A stretch of DNA of 64,000 nt, taken from NCBI GenBank assembly GCA_019638085.1, contig JAHBUL010000007.1, forward strand, positions 124,001 to 188,000, written 5' to 3'. The translations under genes and the position numbers were made by a program. This DNA comes from Flavobacteriales bacterium (GTDB taxonomy: Bacteria > Bacteroidota > Bacteroidia > Flavobacteriales_F > PHOS-HE28). A model generated the notes under the pieces. That model ran no database searches. It was not told where the DNA came from and saw only the letters and a program-made list of their open reading frames with translations. This document shows positions 32,913 to 41,422 of the stretch, piece by piece; within the stretch, counting starts at the first letter, position 1, and each line of letters opens with the position of its first letter.

Positions 32913-35900
32913 CTAAAAGCTCCTGCTCTCCTTCAACCCAAACTCCTCCACCCCCGCCATCTCACTCACCTCGATCAGCTCCGTGCCGATGGCCTTGAAG
33001 TGTTGCTTACCGCAATCGATCTTTCCCCTCTCCTTCGGGCGCATATCGAACAGCCCTGTGCCACCCTTCGTCTCCACGACGAAGAACAGTTTTTCCTCGT
33101 TGTCGTTCTTCCAGAGCACCGCCCAATCCGGGTTGTAGGTCCCTAGGGGCGTGTCGATCTTGAACCAGTTCGGAAGCTTGGTGTACACTGAAATATTGGC
33201 ACTCTTCTCGAACTCCAAGGCCAAGCGGGACTCCACAGCGGAATCATAGATGACGTGTTCCAATGGTGATTTCCTGCTCTCTTGCAGGTTGCTCTTCAGG
33301 TAGCCGAAGAGCTCTTCGTTCTTGAACAGTTCCTGGCTGTAGAATTCCGCATCGCCGATCTTCTTGTACTGGATGCCATCCACGATGTGCAGGCGCATCT
33401 GCTCGTTGATGATGTCGATGCAGCCTTCTATGAACTTCTGTGGATTGACCTTGAAGAAGCCCAGCTTGTTCGTGCCGGTGAGGATCTTCACGATGGACTT
33501 TCTGGTGAGCTGTGTCTCGTTCTGGATGTAGGTCACGATGTCCGGTAGCACCTCCACTTCTTCATCCAATGCGGCAACGTAGGTACCTTGCTCTTCGGCG
33601 ACCAGGCCGCCGATGGTCATGCTGATGTCCACCTTGGTGTAGATCAACTTGCCACGGCTGACGCGCAGGCGGTCATCCAGTGCTCGGGTGCATTCCGCCA
33701 CGAGCTTATCGGAATCGAAGGCTACGCTGAACGTCGTCTTGTACTTCACGCGCTCCCACAATTCACGGAATTCCGGGCTCGCCAATATGTGCTTGTTCAG
33801 CTGCACGCGCTTTCTATCACTCTGGTCCTTGATCTCCAGCTTGCCCGCAGCATCCTTCAGTTTGGAAAGCAGTTGGTGATACACATGCAGGTCTTCGGTG
33901 AATTCCTCGGGCAGGCTCAGTTGATCTTCTTTCAGATCCGTGCGCAGAAGGTCTTGCACCTTTCCTTGGGCATTGATGTAGCCCTTCCGGATGAGGTAGC
34001 CGAACAAGGCTTCGGACCGTGCTTGGCCCAAGTAGTGGATGTCGTCGCCGTCGATGGCCAGCACTACGTTGTTGAAGCTGTGCGACTCCAAGCGACCGAA
34101 GACGATACCCGTTTCCTTCTCGATCTCCTTCTGCAAGTTCTTCACGAAGTCCACGTAACTCTCCGTGGCCATCACCGTGAGGATGTTGGTCTCTTGTCCA
34201 TGCACGCGGTCCCCGTGCTGGTCCACGCATAAGCGTAGGCCACGACCGATCTCCTGCCTGCGGCCCACATCTGAACTGCCCGCATCCTTCAATGTGCAGA
34301 TCTGGAATACGTTGGGGTTGTCCCAGCCTTCGCGCAAGGCGCTGTGCGAAAAGATGAAGCGAAGCTTGCTCTCGAAGCTCAGCAGCTTTTCCTTGTCGCG
34401 CATGATCAGGCTGTAGGTGTCCTCATCCGCATCTGACTTTCCGGTCGTGTCCTTGTAGGCTTCGTACCTGTCCTTCTTGTTACTGGCTTTGCTACGCTTG
34501 TCGATGGAGAAGTAGCCATCGTGTACCTCGTGCGCAGCTACCTCGGCATCGGTGATCTCGCCGAACAGGCTAACGTATTTCGGTAGGCGCATGAAGCGCT
34601 TGTACTCCCTCTCAAAGATGACCGCGTACGGTCCGTTGGCTTTGTTTCCCTCCTCGTCGTACTGCCGGTAGTTGGCCACCTTATCGATGAAGAACAGGCT
34701 GAGGACCTTGATGCCTTGCGGGTTGTACACCAGCTCCTTGTCCAAGTGCTCTTCAATGGTCTTGCGGATCAGTGCGGTGCGCACTTGGCTATCGTCCACA
34801 TCGCCGATGGCCGCTCCCAACTTGATCACTTCATCCCGACCGGTGAAGCTGATGTACTCTTCGCCGGGTACTGCATGAATGTCTTCGATGATGAAGCCCT
34901 CGTATTCGTTGCGCCCGGTGCGCTCTTCCAGGTCACCGTTGATGCCCTTGCTCACGGTCAGCTTCTTTCGCTTCACTTCGCCTTTTTCGAAGACGGCCAA
35001 TTCCAACTGCGCGGTGGGCATACCCTGTCTTAGGTTCACTTTCACGAACTTGATGTAGGTCTGGTTGTTGACGCCTTGCGCAGTGACGGAGCCCACCTCG
35101 ATCTGCTTCACCAGCTTCTGCTCGTAGGCATCCACGGCGTTCAGTTTGTACATCAGGTTCACGATCTCCTTGTGCGTGGCCGAAAAGCGGATCACGGCCA
35201 TGGGGTTCAGGCCCTTCACGGCCTTCTTGGCCAAGTCCGTGTTCATGGCCCGTTGTGGCTCGTCCACGAAGACGATCGGCGAGGTGTTGGCGATCAGGTC
35301 CAAGGGCTTGTAGCCCAGGCTGTCGTTGTAGCGATGAATGATGTTCTCTTTCTTCTTCTCGTTCAAGGGATCTTGAAAGCTCCGCCGGAACGCATCGATG
35401 TTGATCACCATGATCTCCAAGCCCGCGTTGGTGGCGAAGTCGCGCACGTCCGGCAAGTCGGAACTGTCGTACACGAAGTAGTTGTAGTTGATGTTGTCGT
35501 ACAGTTCCCTGAAATGTGATTCCGTCATCTGCAAGGATTTGTACACCCCTTCCTTGATGGGAATGGACGGCACCACGATGATGTGCTTGCTGAAACCGTA
35601 GCGCTTGTACAGTTCCATGATGGTGCGCAGGTAGACGTAGGTCTTGCCCGTGCCGGTCTCCATCTCCACGGTAAAGTCCAGCGCCTTGCGGTCCACCTCG
35701 CTGCTGGCCGAGGGCTTCAGGCCATTGGCCAATTGGATCTTCTGCACGTTCTCCAGCAGCTTGCGGTCGCCGAGCAAGAGTCGGTTGCCATAGCCCGTTT
35801 CGGTGAACTCCATGGCCCGGGACTTGGCCAGGAACTCCGGGGAATACACCGTGAAGTTGCTTTCACACTTCTCCTGCCCTTGGAAGATGTCCACGATGCT

Positions 35901-35951
35901 GCGGATGGCGGCTTGCTGGTGCGGAAGGGCGCTTTCGAATTGGATCTTCAT
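32913..35951 (-). CDS. res: Type III restriction enzyme Res subunit
   Basis: The 1012-residue protein is an SF2 translocase/nuclease. Walker A is METGTGKT (97-104), the DEAD-box equivalent is VFVDEPQRA, motif III is RFSATH, and motifs V-VI include ALREGWDNPNVFQ and RRQEIGRGLRL. Near the C-terminus a PD-(D/E)XK nuclease is visible: P941-D942 in YNPDWAVLW and E960-T-K962 in VVETKGG. With Mod it should cut DNA between two unmethylated inverted sites in an ATP-dependent way. Mod is encoded on the same strand at 41423-43375, separated by HNH, RhuM, Doc and an inserted cassette. SIR2-like and metallopeptidase genes follow. The first 28 bp of the gene recur at 38102-38129. Confidence 0.93.
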   Translation of the reverse strand: MKIQFESALPHQQAAIRSIVDIFQGQEKCESNFTVYSPEFLAKSRAMEFTETGYGNRLLLGDRKLLENVQKIQLANGLKPSASSEVDRKALDFTVEMETGTGKTYVYLRTIMELYKRYGFSKHIIVVPSIPIKEGVYKSLQMTESHFRELYDNINYNYFVYDSSDLPDVRDFATNAGLEIMVINIDAFRRSFQDPLNEKKKENIIHRYNDSLGYKPLDLIANTSPIVFVDEPQRAMNTDLAKKAVKGLNPMAVIRFSATHKEIVNLMYKLNAVDAYEQKLVKQIEVGSVTAQGVNNQTYIKFVKVNLRQGMPTAQLELAVFEKGEVKRKKLTVSKGINGDLEERTGRNEYEGFIIEDIHAVPGEEYISFTGRDEVIKLGAAIGDVDDSQVRTALIRKTIEEHLDKELVYNPQGIKVLSLFFIDKVANYRQYDEEGNKANGPYAVIFEREYKRFMRLPKYVSLFGEITDAEVAAHEVHDGYFSIDKRSKASNKKDRYEAYKDTTGKSDADEDTYSLIMRDKEKLLSFESKLRFIFSHSALREGWDNPNVFQICTLKDAGSSDVGRRQEIGRGLRLCVDQHGDRVHGQETNILTVMATESYVDFVKNLQKEIEKETGIVFGRLESHSFNNVVLAIDGDDIHYLGQARSEALFGYLIRKGYINAQGKVQDLLRTDLKEDQLSLPEEFTEDLHVYHQLLSKLKDAAGKLEIKDQSDRKRVQLNKHILASPEFRELWERVKYKTTFSVAFDSDKLVAECTRALDDRLRVSRGKLIYTKVDISMTIGGLVAEEQGTYVAALDEEVEVLPDIVTYIQNETQLTRKSIVKILTGTNKLGFFKVNPQKFIEGCIDIINEQMRLHIVDGIQYKKIGDAEFYSQELFKNEELFGYLKSNLQESRKSPLEHVIYDSAVESRLALEFEKSANISVYTKLPNWFKIDTPLGTYNPDWAVLWKNDNEEKLFFVVETKGGTGLFDMRPKERGKIDCGKQHFKAIGTELIEVSEMAGVEEFGLKESRSF
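35924..35951. repeat. 28 bp direct repeat, copy within the start of res
   Basis: These 28 bases cover the first nine codons of res. They are identical to 38102-38129 in the same orientation. The 2178 bp period contains the three-gene TIGR04255 module and a RhuM-like remnant, marking the boundaries of an insertion. Confidence 0.9.
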
Positions 35952-35991
35952 CGCCCTGAAGTAAGCACTTCAAAATGGAACGTGAAAAATC

Positions 35992-36510
35992 TCATTTGCG
36001 CTTGTCCAGCTCCGTCTCCCATGGCTCCTTTGGCAAAGACCGCCAAGTGACCGGGGCGGAACGCCCGGCAAGCTCCTGCGCGCACTCCATTTGGAGCAGC
36101 TTCGGATTCTCCCCCGCGATCAATTCGGGATATTTGATCAAATGGGCATGATGGTGCGGTGGCTCATGCGGGATCACATCCATGTTGCCCACTTTCTTTC
36201 GCTCTCGATCCAGGCAGGCCACGGCGCGGATATCAGCTGCGGTGATCCTCGTATAGGCAAGCAGCACCCGGTTGCTCGAAAAGCCCACCTCAATGCCGTT
36301 CCGTTCGATTCCTCCATCATCCGGCAGGAGCTGCGTACGGCTCACTGAAATGACCCATGCTTCCGTCTCCTTATCGAGTAGCGGCATGTAGGCTTGCCTT
36401 TTCGGTGTTGCCTTCACCCCCTGTTTCCCCTTGATGTCCCCGGGCCGAAAGATGTGCCGAACAACAACTTCGGCATTTTCGACGTGCTCCGGCAATCCCG
36501 AGGGGAGCAT
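35992..36510 (-). CDS. Hypothetical protein, third gene of TIGR04255 module
   Basis: The 172-residue cytoplasmic protein has no family I recognise. It contains a beta-rich centre (EAWVISVSRTQLLPDDGG, IEVGFSSNRVLLAYTRIT), a His-rich stretch HEPPHHHAHL and a basic C-terminus ending ELDKRK. Its ATG (36510) lies 1 bp beyond the stop codon of the preceding gene, so the pair is translationally coupled. It is the last gene of the inserted cassette, ending 40 bp before the res start. Confidence 0.7.
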   Translation of the reverse strand: MLPSGLPEHVENAEVVVRHIFRPGDIKGKQGVKATPKRQAYMPLLDKETEAWVISVSRTQLLPDDGGIERNGIEVGFSSNRVLLAYTRITAADIRAVACLDRERKKVGNMDVIPHEPPHHHAHLIKYPELIAGENPKLLQMECAQELAGRSAPVTWRSLPKEPWETELDKRK

Positions 36511-36511
36511 G

Positions 36512-37033
36512 TCAATGCTTCAGGTTCTGGTATAGTCCGACCAGCTCATCAGGTAGCTGATCGTCCATGAACCAGAGCGTATCGCGCAATCGCACAGAAC
36601 GGTGCCGGTAGATGAAGCTGAGGCGACCGGACAGGCTGATGCTCACTGCAAGAAGACGGTCACGGCCCCGGTCCCAATCGAAGGAGATCTCGCCATCGGG
36701 ATCCGCATTCACCTCGGGTGCGGGCATGCTCAACGGCAACGCATCCAGGAAACGCTGCGCCATGTCCAACGTAAGGGGATGTACCGCATTGGAACCCGGC
36801 CCCGCCCAACCGGGCGCGATAGCTTCCTGATAGATGTCTTGCAGTGCCTCTTTGGCTTCCTCAATATCCGGGCGCTTCAGGCTTTCCACCATACTTCTGC
36901 TGCCCAATCCACGTGATACCCATTCGCGCCGGTCCTCGATGTTGAAGGAACGCACCGCGAAATCACTGCGCGATGTTCCGCACAGCATGGTGGCGCGGTA
37001 GGCCTCGTCTAACTGTTGTTGTTGCTTAAGCAT
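36512..37033 (-). CDS. Hypothetical protein, second gene of TIGR04255 module
   Basis: This 173-residue protein starts at MLKQQQQLDEAYRATMLCG (ATG at 37033), overlapping the TIGR04255 gene by 25 bp. Visible features are a helical N-terminus, a segment TLDMAQRFLDALPLSMPAP and a beta hairpin with D-P-D-G-E-I-S-F-D-W followed by RDRLLAVSISLSGRLSFIYRH. I cannot assign a function. Tight overlap on both sides indicates one transcript and probably one complex with its two neighbours. Confidence 0.72.
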   Translation of the reverse strand: MLKQQQQLDEAYRATMLCGTSRSDFAVRSFNIEDRREWVSRGLGSRSMVESLKRPDIEEAKEALQDIYQEAIAPGWAGPGSNAVHPLTLDMAQRFLDALPLSMPAPEVNADPDGEISFDWDRGRDRLLAVSISLSGRLSFIYRHRSVRLRDTLWFMDDQLPDELVGLYQNLKH

Positions 37034-37758
37034 GCATCGGTAAGGGTTGCTCGGAAAATGTGATAAGTCCAATTCCGGACCAGAAGAAAGTCGTCCCAAA
37101 TAACACCATCTTCCGGTGTCCATTGTCGCTCTTGGTACCCTTCAAGGTCAAAAGCCACCACGAGGTTCCCGTCTTCTTCGCGCTGGTTGGAGATCATTAC
37201 ACGTGCATGAACCCCCGAATTGGGATCGAGAATGACGAATTGTTGATGAAAGTGTTCCAAGGTGTTCGTCAACTCCTCTGGGAACTTAATGTACACTTGA
37301 AAATATTTTTCGAGGTCCACTTGGCCATTTTCGAACGGCAGCTTGAGCAGATTGATGTACCGAATAGAGACGCGATTGACCAGCTGCGGGGTAAAGGCTT
37401 TGATGTAGGCCTCCCATAAGCGCTGAACCAAGGGAAGTGCCTCTTCAAAATTGCGGTAGGCCAAGAAACTCACGTAAACACCGAAGCGCATGAAATGGGC
37501 CACCACCTTTTCATCGGAACTGACCAGCCGCGCACCAGACCAAAGTTGCGTGTGCTTTGGTTGAACAGGCCCATCACCCTCGCGTTTCAATTCGATGTTC
37601 ACATGGTCCATCGATTCATGTAAGGTGAAACCTGTCGGAATAGTCGCGCGCAAGCGCTCCATGACCAGTTCCTGTTCCAGATCGGCTGGAGTTATGGCTT
37701 GCAATCCGTAGATCGCTTCCACCACCGGCGGGTGGTCCAGAGGACTTGGTGTATACAT
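37009..37758 (-). CDS. TIGR04255 family protein
   Basis: The 249-residue protein starts at MYTPSPLDHPPVVEAIYGLQ (ATG at 37758; a start at 37779 is also possible). The opening L-x-x-P-P-V-x-E-A-I-Y, the central RVSIRYINLLKLP and the later region GVHARVMISNQ match the sporadically distributed TIGR04255 family. No enzymatic motif is visible and the family function is unknown. It is first in a compact three-gene operon carried between 28 bp direct repeats inside the restriction locus, suggesting an accessory or stand-alone defence module. Confidence 0.8.
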   Translation of the reverse strand: MYTPSPLDHPPVVEAIYGLQAITPADLEQELVMERLRATIPTGFTLHESMDHVNIELKREGDGPVQPKHTQLWSGARLVSSDEKVVAHFMRFGVYVSFLAYRNFEEALPLVQRLWEAYIKAFTPQLVNRVSIRYINLLKLPFENGQVDLEKYFQVYIKFPEELTNTLEHFHQQFVILDPNSGVHARVMISNQREEDGNLVVAFDLEGYQERQWTPEDGVIWDDFLLVRNWTYHIFRATLTDACLSNNNS

Positions 37759-37786
37759 CGCGGAGGTCAGTGGTACCAAATTACGG

Positions 37787-38100
37787 CTATTCGACCCGGC
37801 CTAATGCTGACCCTGTGTTCACTTCTGTTAATAGCCCAATGTTCGTTCTCATTTCCCTTGCGCACTCGCTGGTGGTGAGCGACATGCTCACGTTGAGCCC
37901 CGTCCGAAAGGTGAATACGCCCAACTGGCTGCCCTTCAACATGCCATGCCACTCATTTCCAAGCTCTTCTGCGATGCTCGCGACATTGATGTCGTGAGCA
38001 TAGGCATCGTAGAACAGCCGTTCTTGGGAGCCGAACATACATTGAGCACACATACCTCTCTGCAACATGAATGACCATTCTCTGGGCCGAGTCGCAATCG
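37787..38100 (-). pseudogene. RhuM-like gene fragment
   Basis: The minus-strand frame contains ASIAEELGNEWHGML and SQLGVFTFRTGLNVSMSL. These align with LSIGEDLGNEWVSVSKISQL and VFTFRAVLNVGMLL of the intact RhuM gene at 38649-39722, and TTSECAREMR aligns with TTSERAKEMR. Only about 60 residues are homologous and both ends are lost, so this is a remnant. DNA divergence from the intact copy is considerable, so it is an older or foreign relative and not a fresh duplication. It fills most of the 390 bp between the TIGR04255 and Doc genes. Confidence 0.75.
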
Positions 38101-38101
38101 C

Positions 38102-38129
38102 GAAGGGCGCTTTCGAATTGGATCTTCAT
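38102..38129. repeat. 28 bp direct repeat, second copy
   Basis: These bases are identical to 35924-35951, the 5' end of res. Here the copy is a nine-codon orphan (MKIQFESAL) that runs into unrelated sequence, so it marks the original position of the res start before the cassette separated res from Doc. Confidence 0.9.
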
Positions 38130-38148
38130 GGGATGACGAGGAGAACAT

Positions 38149-38646
38149 TCATAGTAGATCGGTGTAAAAGGCAGGGCCGTGGTTAGGAGGTGTTGCAGGT
38201 TCGTCCGTAGCCACTGCGGTGGAGAGCTGTTCAATGATCTTCAGCTTCAGTGCTTCGCTGTATTCGGACTCGCTGAGCATGCTCCGGATGATCTCGCCCA
38301 GCAACACCTTGTCGATGATGTTGTCCGCCACGGCCACGCAAATGTTCTCCATTTCAATGATGAAGGTGTCCACAAAGACGTCCAGACCGTTGACCAAAAG
38401 GAAGTTGGCCCCCAGACCTATGGACGTACGCTTGTTCCCGTCGTTGAAGCAATGGCCTTTGTTCACCGCGAACACCAAGTGTGTGAGCTTGTCGTAGAAC
38501 TCGGGGTAATAGTCGTCGTTCGCGATATGCTGCAGGATGCTCTCGAGGTCTCCTTGTGACTTCATACCGGGACTGCCGCCGGATAGCTCCAGGATCTTGT
38601 CGTGGATGTGGATGGCCCGCTTGATGTCGGCATAGATCAACTCCAT
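38149..38646 (-). CDS. Doc/Fic-family toxin (death-on-curing type)
   Basis: This 165-residue protein carries the Doc active site H65-C-F-N-D-G-N-K-R73 in VNKGHCFNDGNKRTS, and the N-terminal IHIHDKILELSGG region typical of Doc. Doc proteins are Fic-fold phosphotransferases that inactivate EF-Tu. AMPylation is the activity of other Fic members, whose motif has G-N-G-R instead of G-N-K-R. The gene begins 2 bp after RhuM, and no Phd-type antitoxin is visible. RhuM may be its partner. The last 40 residues (after LKIIEQLS) are a longer tail than usual. Confidence 0.88.
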   Translation of the reverse strand: MELIYADIKRAIHIHDKILELSGGSPGMKSQGDLESILQHIANDDYYPEFYDKLTHLVFAVNKGHCFNDGNKRTSIGLGANFLLVNGLDVFVDTFIIEMENICVAVADNIIDKVLLGEIIRSMLSESEYSEALKLKIIEQLSTAVATDEPATPPNHGPAFYTDLL

Positions 38647-38648
38647 CT

Positions 38649-39722
38649 TCAGCGGTCCTTGAGGCGTTTGAACACTTCCTTGTTCTCCTCCAAGCGCTCA
38701 TCCAAGCTCTTGGACCGCTCTCCCAGAAACTTCTCGAACTCTTCACCGGAAACCGCACCGACGTAATCTTTCAGCTTCTCGTGCAAGGCATCGCGGAAGG
38801 CCATGTCACGACTGGCCATCAAGCTTCGGGCTTTTTCCCGTAGGGGTTGTACGAACGTGTCCATGGAACTGTCGTACACCTTGAACAGCCGGAGTGCTTC
38901 CGATAAGCGCAATGGAGCACCCTGACGGTCAAACTCCTCTTTCAATCGGTTCGCGAAGCCGTTCTCGTATGCGGCGATCAGGTCAAGTATTTCCGTGTAG
39001 AGCGTGGCGCGGACGCTGTCCTTGACATGTAATTTCAGGATCTGCCTGTACTCTTTGGCGTTCTCGCGGAAGATGGCCTTGTACACTGCATCGGTGAGCT
39101 GCCCATACTTGAATGGATTCTTAGCGATGTATCGGTCTATGGCATCGGTGAATTCTTGCCGGTAGTTGAACTCGCGGATGGCACTGGGCAAGAATTCTTC
39201 CTCGCGTTGGTTGATGTGCTTGGCACTTCCACCTAAGCGCTGGTTCAATACATCGATCACCACATCCAGCACCATGCTGCGCATTTCCTTGGCTCTTTCG
39301 CTGGTGGTGAGCAGCATGCCCACATTGAGTACGGCGCGGAAGGTGAAGACGCCCAATTGACTGATCTTGGATACGCTAACCCACTCATTGCCAAGGTCCT
39401 CGCCGATGCTTAGGACATCCATGTCCTGAGCATCCCGACCATCGAAATGGGTCTTGAGCACCTCCTTGAAGGCCGTAAGCCGATTGCCGGTGAACAACTC
39501 ATACCCACTTTCCTCCAACTCCTTCTGGTGGTTCTCCAGTAGGCGGTTCACGGTACGAATATCCACCTCGAACAAGCGGGCTACCTGTGCTCGCGTGAAG
39601 CGCACCTTCTTCTCGAACTCAATGCCCTTCCATCCGATGCGTTCATACACCGCCTCGATCGCGTACCGGTTGTTCAAGACGTTCTTGCGATCGATCTCCG
39701 AATTGGTGAGGTCCTTGCTCAT
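38649..39722 (-). CDS. RhuM family protein
   Basis: The 357-residue protein starts MSKDLTNSEIDRKNVLNNRY and has the RhuM hallmark regions: a winged-helix-like segment RFTRAQVARLFEVDIRTVNR, GYELFTGNRLTAFKEVL, LGNEWVSVSKISQLGVFTFR, and a helical C-terminal half. RhuM was named from a Salmonella pathogenicity island, but its biochemical role is unknown. Here it sits directly upstream of Doc (2 bp gap) inside a type III restriction operon, where it could act as antitoxin or transcriptional regulator. That is inference. Confidence 0.85.
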   Translation of the reverse strand: MSKDLTNSEIDRKNVLNNRYAIEAVYERIGWKGIEFEKKVRFTRAQVARLFEVDIRTVNRLLENHQKELEESGYELFTGNRLTAFKEVLKTHFDGRDAQDMDVLSIGEDLGNEWVSVSKISQLGVFTFRAVLNVGMLLTTSERAKEMRSMVLDVVIDVLNQRLGGSAKHINQREEEFLPSAIREFNYRQEFTDAIDRYIAKNPFKYGQLTDAVYKAIFRENAKEYRQILKLHVKDSVRATLYTEILDLIAAYENGFANRLKEEFDRQGAPLRLSEALRLFKVYDSSMDTFVQPLREKARSLMASRDMAFRDALHEKLKDYVGAVSGEEFEKFLGERSKSLDERLEENKEVFKRLKDR

Positions 39723-39772
39723 GATCAGGGTTCAGGCTTGGTGGTTGTTCTTCATCTGGTTTTTCTCACAAC

Positions 39773-41395
39773 CTATTCAATCCCTGCACCATTGATCATC
39801 TCCATAATGTTCAATGGCTTGGCCAGCACCTTCACTCCTTGTGAAGACTCTCCTTTGAGGAAGATCTCATGCCAGAAGCTATAGTTCTGTTTACCCCCGA
39901 ACACGGTGGCGGAAAGCTGATTGTTCACCCACAGTGGCAGTGCGGTGAGTTCACGGATGAATCTCCGGATCTGGCTCCACAAGATATCGGGAAATTCATT
40001 TTGGAAAAGCTTGCTCTGATCCAAAGGCTTTCCTTGCATGATAAAGTAGCTTGTTACGATCTGTTGGATGTACTTGAGCCAGTTGTACAGCACCTCTTCT
40101 TTAACCATCCGATAGGCACGCACATGCTCCATCGGCAGGCTCTCTCCTTTCTGGATCTGGTTCTCTATCCGGTTCGTGCCGATGTCGAAATCGAATTTGC
40201 CGATCAGGATCTCATCCGCGATGATGTTCATGAGATGCCGGATCTGCTCCTTTTCCAATTCCCTCGGATTCAGCCCTTCCTCCAATTTGTAGTCGAGGTT
40301 GGTCTGCAAGGCGTCACTATAAATGAAGAACGAAAAGAAGGTCTTCTCCACGGTTGAGTAGGACAAGGGCTTCTCCTTGCCACGACCACCGAAATCGATG
40401 TATTCCTTCAGCTTGTTCTCCTTGCTATGGGTGATCGAATCCCGGACAGAGTCCAAGATGTAGCGCTTCATTTCGCGGGACTCACCCTTGAAGAAGCTGA
40501 TGAGATCCTTCTCTGAGAAGTTGTAGTCGTCCACCTCTCGCTTGGTCTCCAGTTGGTATTGTTCCACCCTCTCCTTGTACATGGTATTGCCAAGGTGGCG
40601 TTGAACGGACTTGTCGAACGCCACCTGACGCAAAGTGGTACCAGCCTTGAAGTTGGTGTCTATCAACTTGTTCTTGTCCGGGTTGATGAAGACACGGACA
40701 GGGATCTCCTTCACACCCAGCAGGATCTGTGCAGCGGCCTTGTGCTGGCCATCGAAGATCTTCACATTGGTGCGGTTGCCCTCTTCCAGATCGATCCAGC
40801 CCAACGAGATGTGGAGCTGCGGGTTGCTGCTGTAGAATTCGGCCACCAGCTTGGGGAGGTTGCCTCCAATAGAACGCGGATTGATCACGTCGTCATGGTG
40901 CAGGTACGCAAGTGGGAAGGTGGAAAAGAAATACTCGTCGCCGCTTAGCTGGTCCTTGTATACACGCACTTGTGCGATCTCCGAGTCACCGGTCTCCGCG
41001 AAAGAGAATTTGATGTGGTCGCCGTCCCGTGTGAAGACCAATTGGTGCTTGGCTCCGCCCACGCGCTGGAGAAGGTCGTTCAGGTTCGGGTTGCGGTCCT
41101 CTTTCTTGGTCTCTTCCTGAATTTTCTTGAAGCCTTCCAGGATGCGGGCCAGTTTCAGGTCAGAGGCCTGTTTGGAACGATTGGCCGAGAGAAAAGTCAA
41201 TGCGAAATTGCTCGGATCGTCCCTTCCGCCCAGCTTGGAGGGTACGATATGGTCGATGTCCAAGGAATCCTTGTGCAATACCAGATCGATCGGCTTTTGG
41301 GAAATGAAGCATTTGCCCTGCTGGATATCCCAAAGACGCTGAACTAGTTCACTACGGTCTGCAGCTGAGAGTTTCTTCAAATATGCGGATGCCAT
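39773..41395 (-). CDS. HNH endonuclease fused to a ParB/DGQHR-like domain
   Basis: The 540-residue protein has an N-terminal HNH nuclease: GKCFISQKPIDL, D46-I-D-H49-I-V-P-S-K-L-G-G and N72 in LSANRSK. A second domain contains FDGQHKAAAQILLG (214-227), like the DGQHR motif of DndB and ParB-type NTPase folds. Then VRVFINPDKNK and a long helical C-terminal half follow. HNH-DGQHR proteins are usually accessory nucleases or sensors tied to DNA modification. The gene starts 27 bp after the mod stop and precedes RhuM, so it is part of the restriction operon. It may give the system a second nuclease besides Res. Confidence 0.82.
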   Translation of the reverse strand: MASAYLKKLSAADRSELVQRLWDIQQGKCFISQKPIDLVLHKDSLDIDHIVPSKLGGRDDPSNFALTFLSANRSKQASDLKLARILEGFKKIQEETKKEDRNPNLNDLLQRVGGAKHQLVFTRDGDHIKFSFAETGDSEIAQVRVYKDQLSGDEYFFSTFPLAYLHHDDVINPRSIGGNLPKLVAEFYSSNPQLHISLGWIDLEEGNRTNVKIFDGQHKAAAQILLGVKEIPVRVFINPDKNKLIDTNFKAGTTLRQVAFDKSVQRHLGNTMYKERVEQYQLETKREVDDYNFSEKDLISFFKGESREMKRYILDSVRDSITHSKENKLKEYIDFGGRGKEKPLSYSTVEKTFFSFFIYSDALQTNLDYKLEEGLNPRELEKEQIRHLMNIIADEILIGKFDFDIGTNRIENQIQKGESLPMEHVRAYRMVKEEVLYNWLKYIQQIVTSYFIMQGKPLDQSKLFQNEFPDILWSQIRRFIRELTALPLWVNNQLSATVFGGKQNYSFWHEIFLKGESSQGVKVLAKPLNIMEMINGAGIE

Positions 41396-41422
41396 GTCTT
41401 CGTTTTGCTCTTCGTTGTTCCC

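Noticed and set aside
37787..38234. Intact small genes in the doc-TIGR04255 gap
   Set aside because: The frames contain only a fragment of RhuM and a nine-codon copy of res fused to unrelated sequence, so they are remnants.
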